Positions 13,463 to 13,770 of a DNA stretch of 13,770 nucleotides are shown one piece after another (positions within the stretch are counted from its first letter, which is position 1; the number at the start of each line of letters is the position of its first letter). The notes below the pieces were generated by a model that saw nothing but the letters and a program-made list of their open reading frames with translations, was not told the DNA's origin and searched no databases. The translations under genes and the position numbers were made by a program. Origin of the DNA: Oscillospiraceae bacterium (lineage in GTDB: Bacteria > Bacillota > Clostridia > Oscillospirales > Ruminococcaceae); NCBI GenBank assembly GCA_009776345.1, contig WRLS01000040.1, positions 1 to 13,770 of the forward strand, written 5' to 3'.

Positions 13463-13770
13463 AAAGAGCGCAAGACCACAAAGGCAAGTAGGCACGTAAG
13501 CAAAACAGGGAACGACACCGGAAGCGCCCGCGCACGTAATAACAGCGGAAAAAGTCTATGATTTCTTTTATTCCTAATACCTTTTTCCGCGTTCGAGACC
13601 TGGAGCTCGGCTCGGCTGAGCGATTGGGCGGATTATAGGACAAAGCTTTTGACGTGCGCGATGAAGGGTACAAGGCTATGCGGTTTGTCGAAATGGGGGT
13701 CCGGGGTCTCCCCGGCGCGTTTTGGTTACTTTGCCGCGTTGCAAAGTAACTGCCCCCGCGGCATGAGCGG
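13463..13770 (-). repeat. 308-bp interspersed repeat, copy B (runs to the window edge)
   Basis: This is the inverted copy of 3775-4082, aligned without gaps over 308 bases and about 90% identical by eye. It reaches the last base of the window, so the true element may be longer. It keeps both hairpins: GTTACTTTGC/GCAAAGTAAC (13725-13734 with 13741-13750) and CCGGGG/CCCCGG near 13701-13715. The frame that crosses copy A remains open here too, but I do not call it a gene. It lies upstream of the nitroreductase promoter. No gene was seen between 13327 and the window end. Confidence 0.85.

Noticed and set aside
13585..13620. GTTCGAGACC, resembling a tRNA T-loop, in repeat copy B
   Set aside because: No acceptor, D or anticodon stem could be placed around it, and copy A has changed bases in this part.

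Overview
The window looks like a piece of a Clostridia (endospore-forming Firmicutes) chromosome from a lineage with slightly more than half G+C by eye. The evidence is a DNA-binding domain found only in Spo0A-type sporulation regulators, purine-rich AGGAG/AGGGGG ribosome-binding sites, sigma-A type promoters, a CheC-type phosphatase, a Clostridia-style second EF-G, and several intergenic repeat families. I see no phage genes, transposase, CRISPR array, tRNA or rRNA. Most of the coding content is ordinary; most of the unusual content is between genes.

Layout. Positions 1-160 hold a G-rich and hairpin repeat. Positions 161-3628 (minus strand) hold, in transcription order, a stand-alone Spo0A C-terminal-domain protein, peptide chain release factor 2 (prfB, with its own promoter inside the end of the preceding gene), an aldo/keto-reductase-like TIM-barrel protein and a RING/zinc-ribbon membrane protein. 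Positions 3629-4287 are intergenic: a strong minus-strand promoter with a palindrome in its spacer, a 308-bp interspersed repeat, a further hairpin and a short tandem repeat. Positions 4288-4938 hold a TetR regulator with a terminator-like hairpin after it. Positions 5029-7946 (plus strand) hold a three-gene unit with a clear promoter: a shikimate-dehydrogenase-like protein, a cupin-type glucose-6-phosphate isomerase and a CPA2 cation:proton antiporter, closed by a bidirectional terminator. Positions 7974-10043 (minus strand) hold an EF-G paralogue with altered GTPase motifs. Positions 10044-10347 contain a 135-bp element with terminal inverted repeats and two interleaved internal stems. Positions 10348-13326 (minus strand) hold the operon nitroreductase - cheC - uvrC, with cheC and uvrC sharing one base. 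Positions 13463-13770 hold the second, inverted copy of the 308-bp repeat, which reaches the window edge.

The strongest leads are: (1) the receiver-less Spo0A DNA-binding protein with a strong promoter carrying a perfect palindrome between -35 and -10; (2) the ungapped 308-bp repeat pair, which shares a GTTACTTT...AAAGTAAC hairpin core with the repeat at the window start; (3) a perfect 18-bp hairpin after the isomerase gene that recurs after uvrC but is split there by about 100 bp able to form an H-type pseudoknot; and (4) enzyme-like proteins whose key residues are changed (EF-G paralogue, shikimate-dehydrogenase-like, aldo/keto-reductase-like). All identities were assigned by reading motifs; no database search was run.
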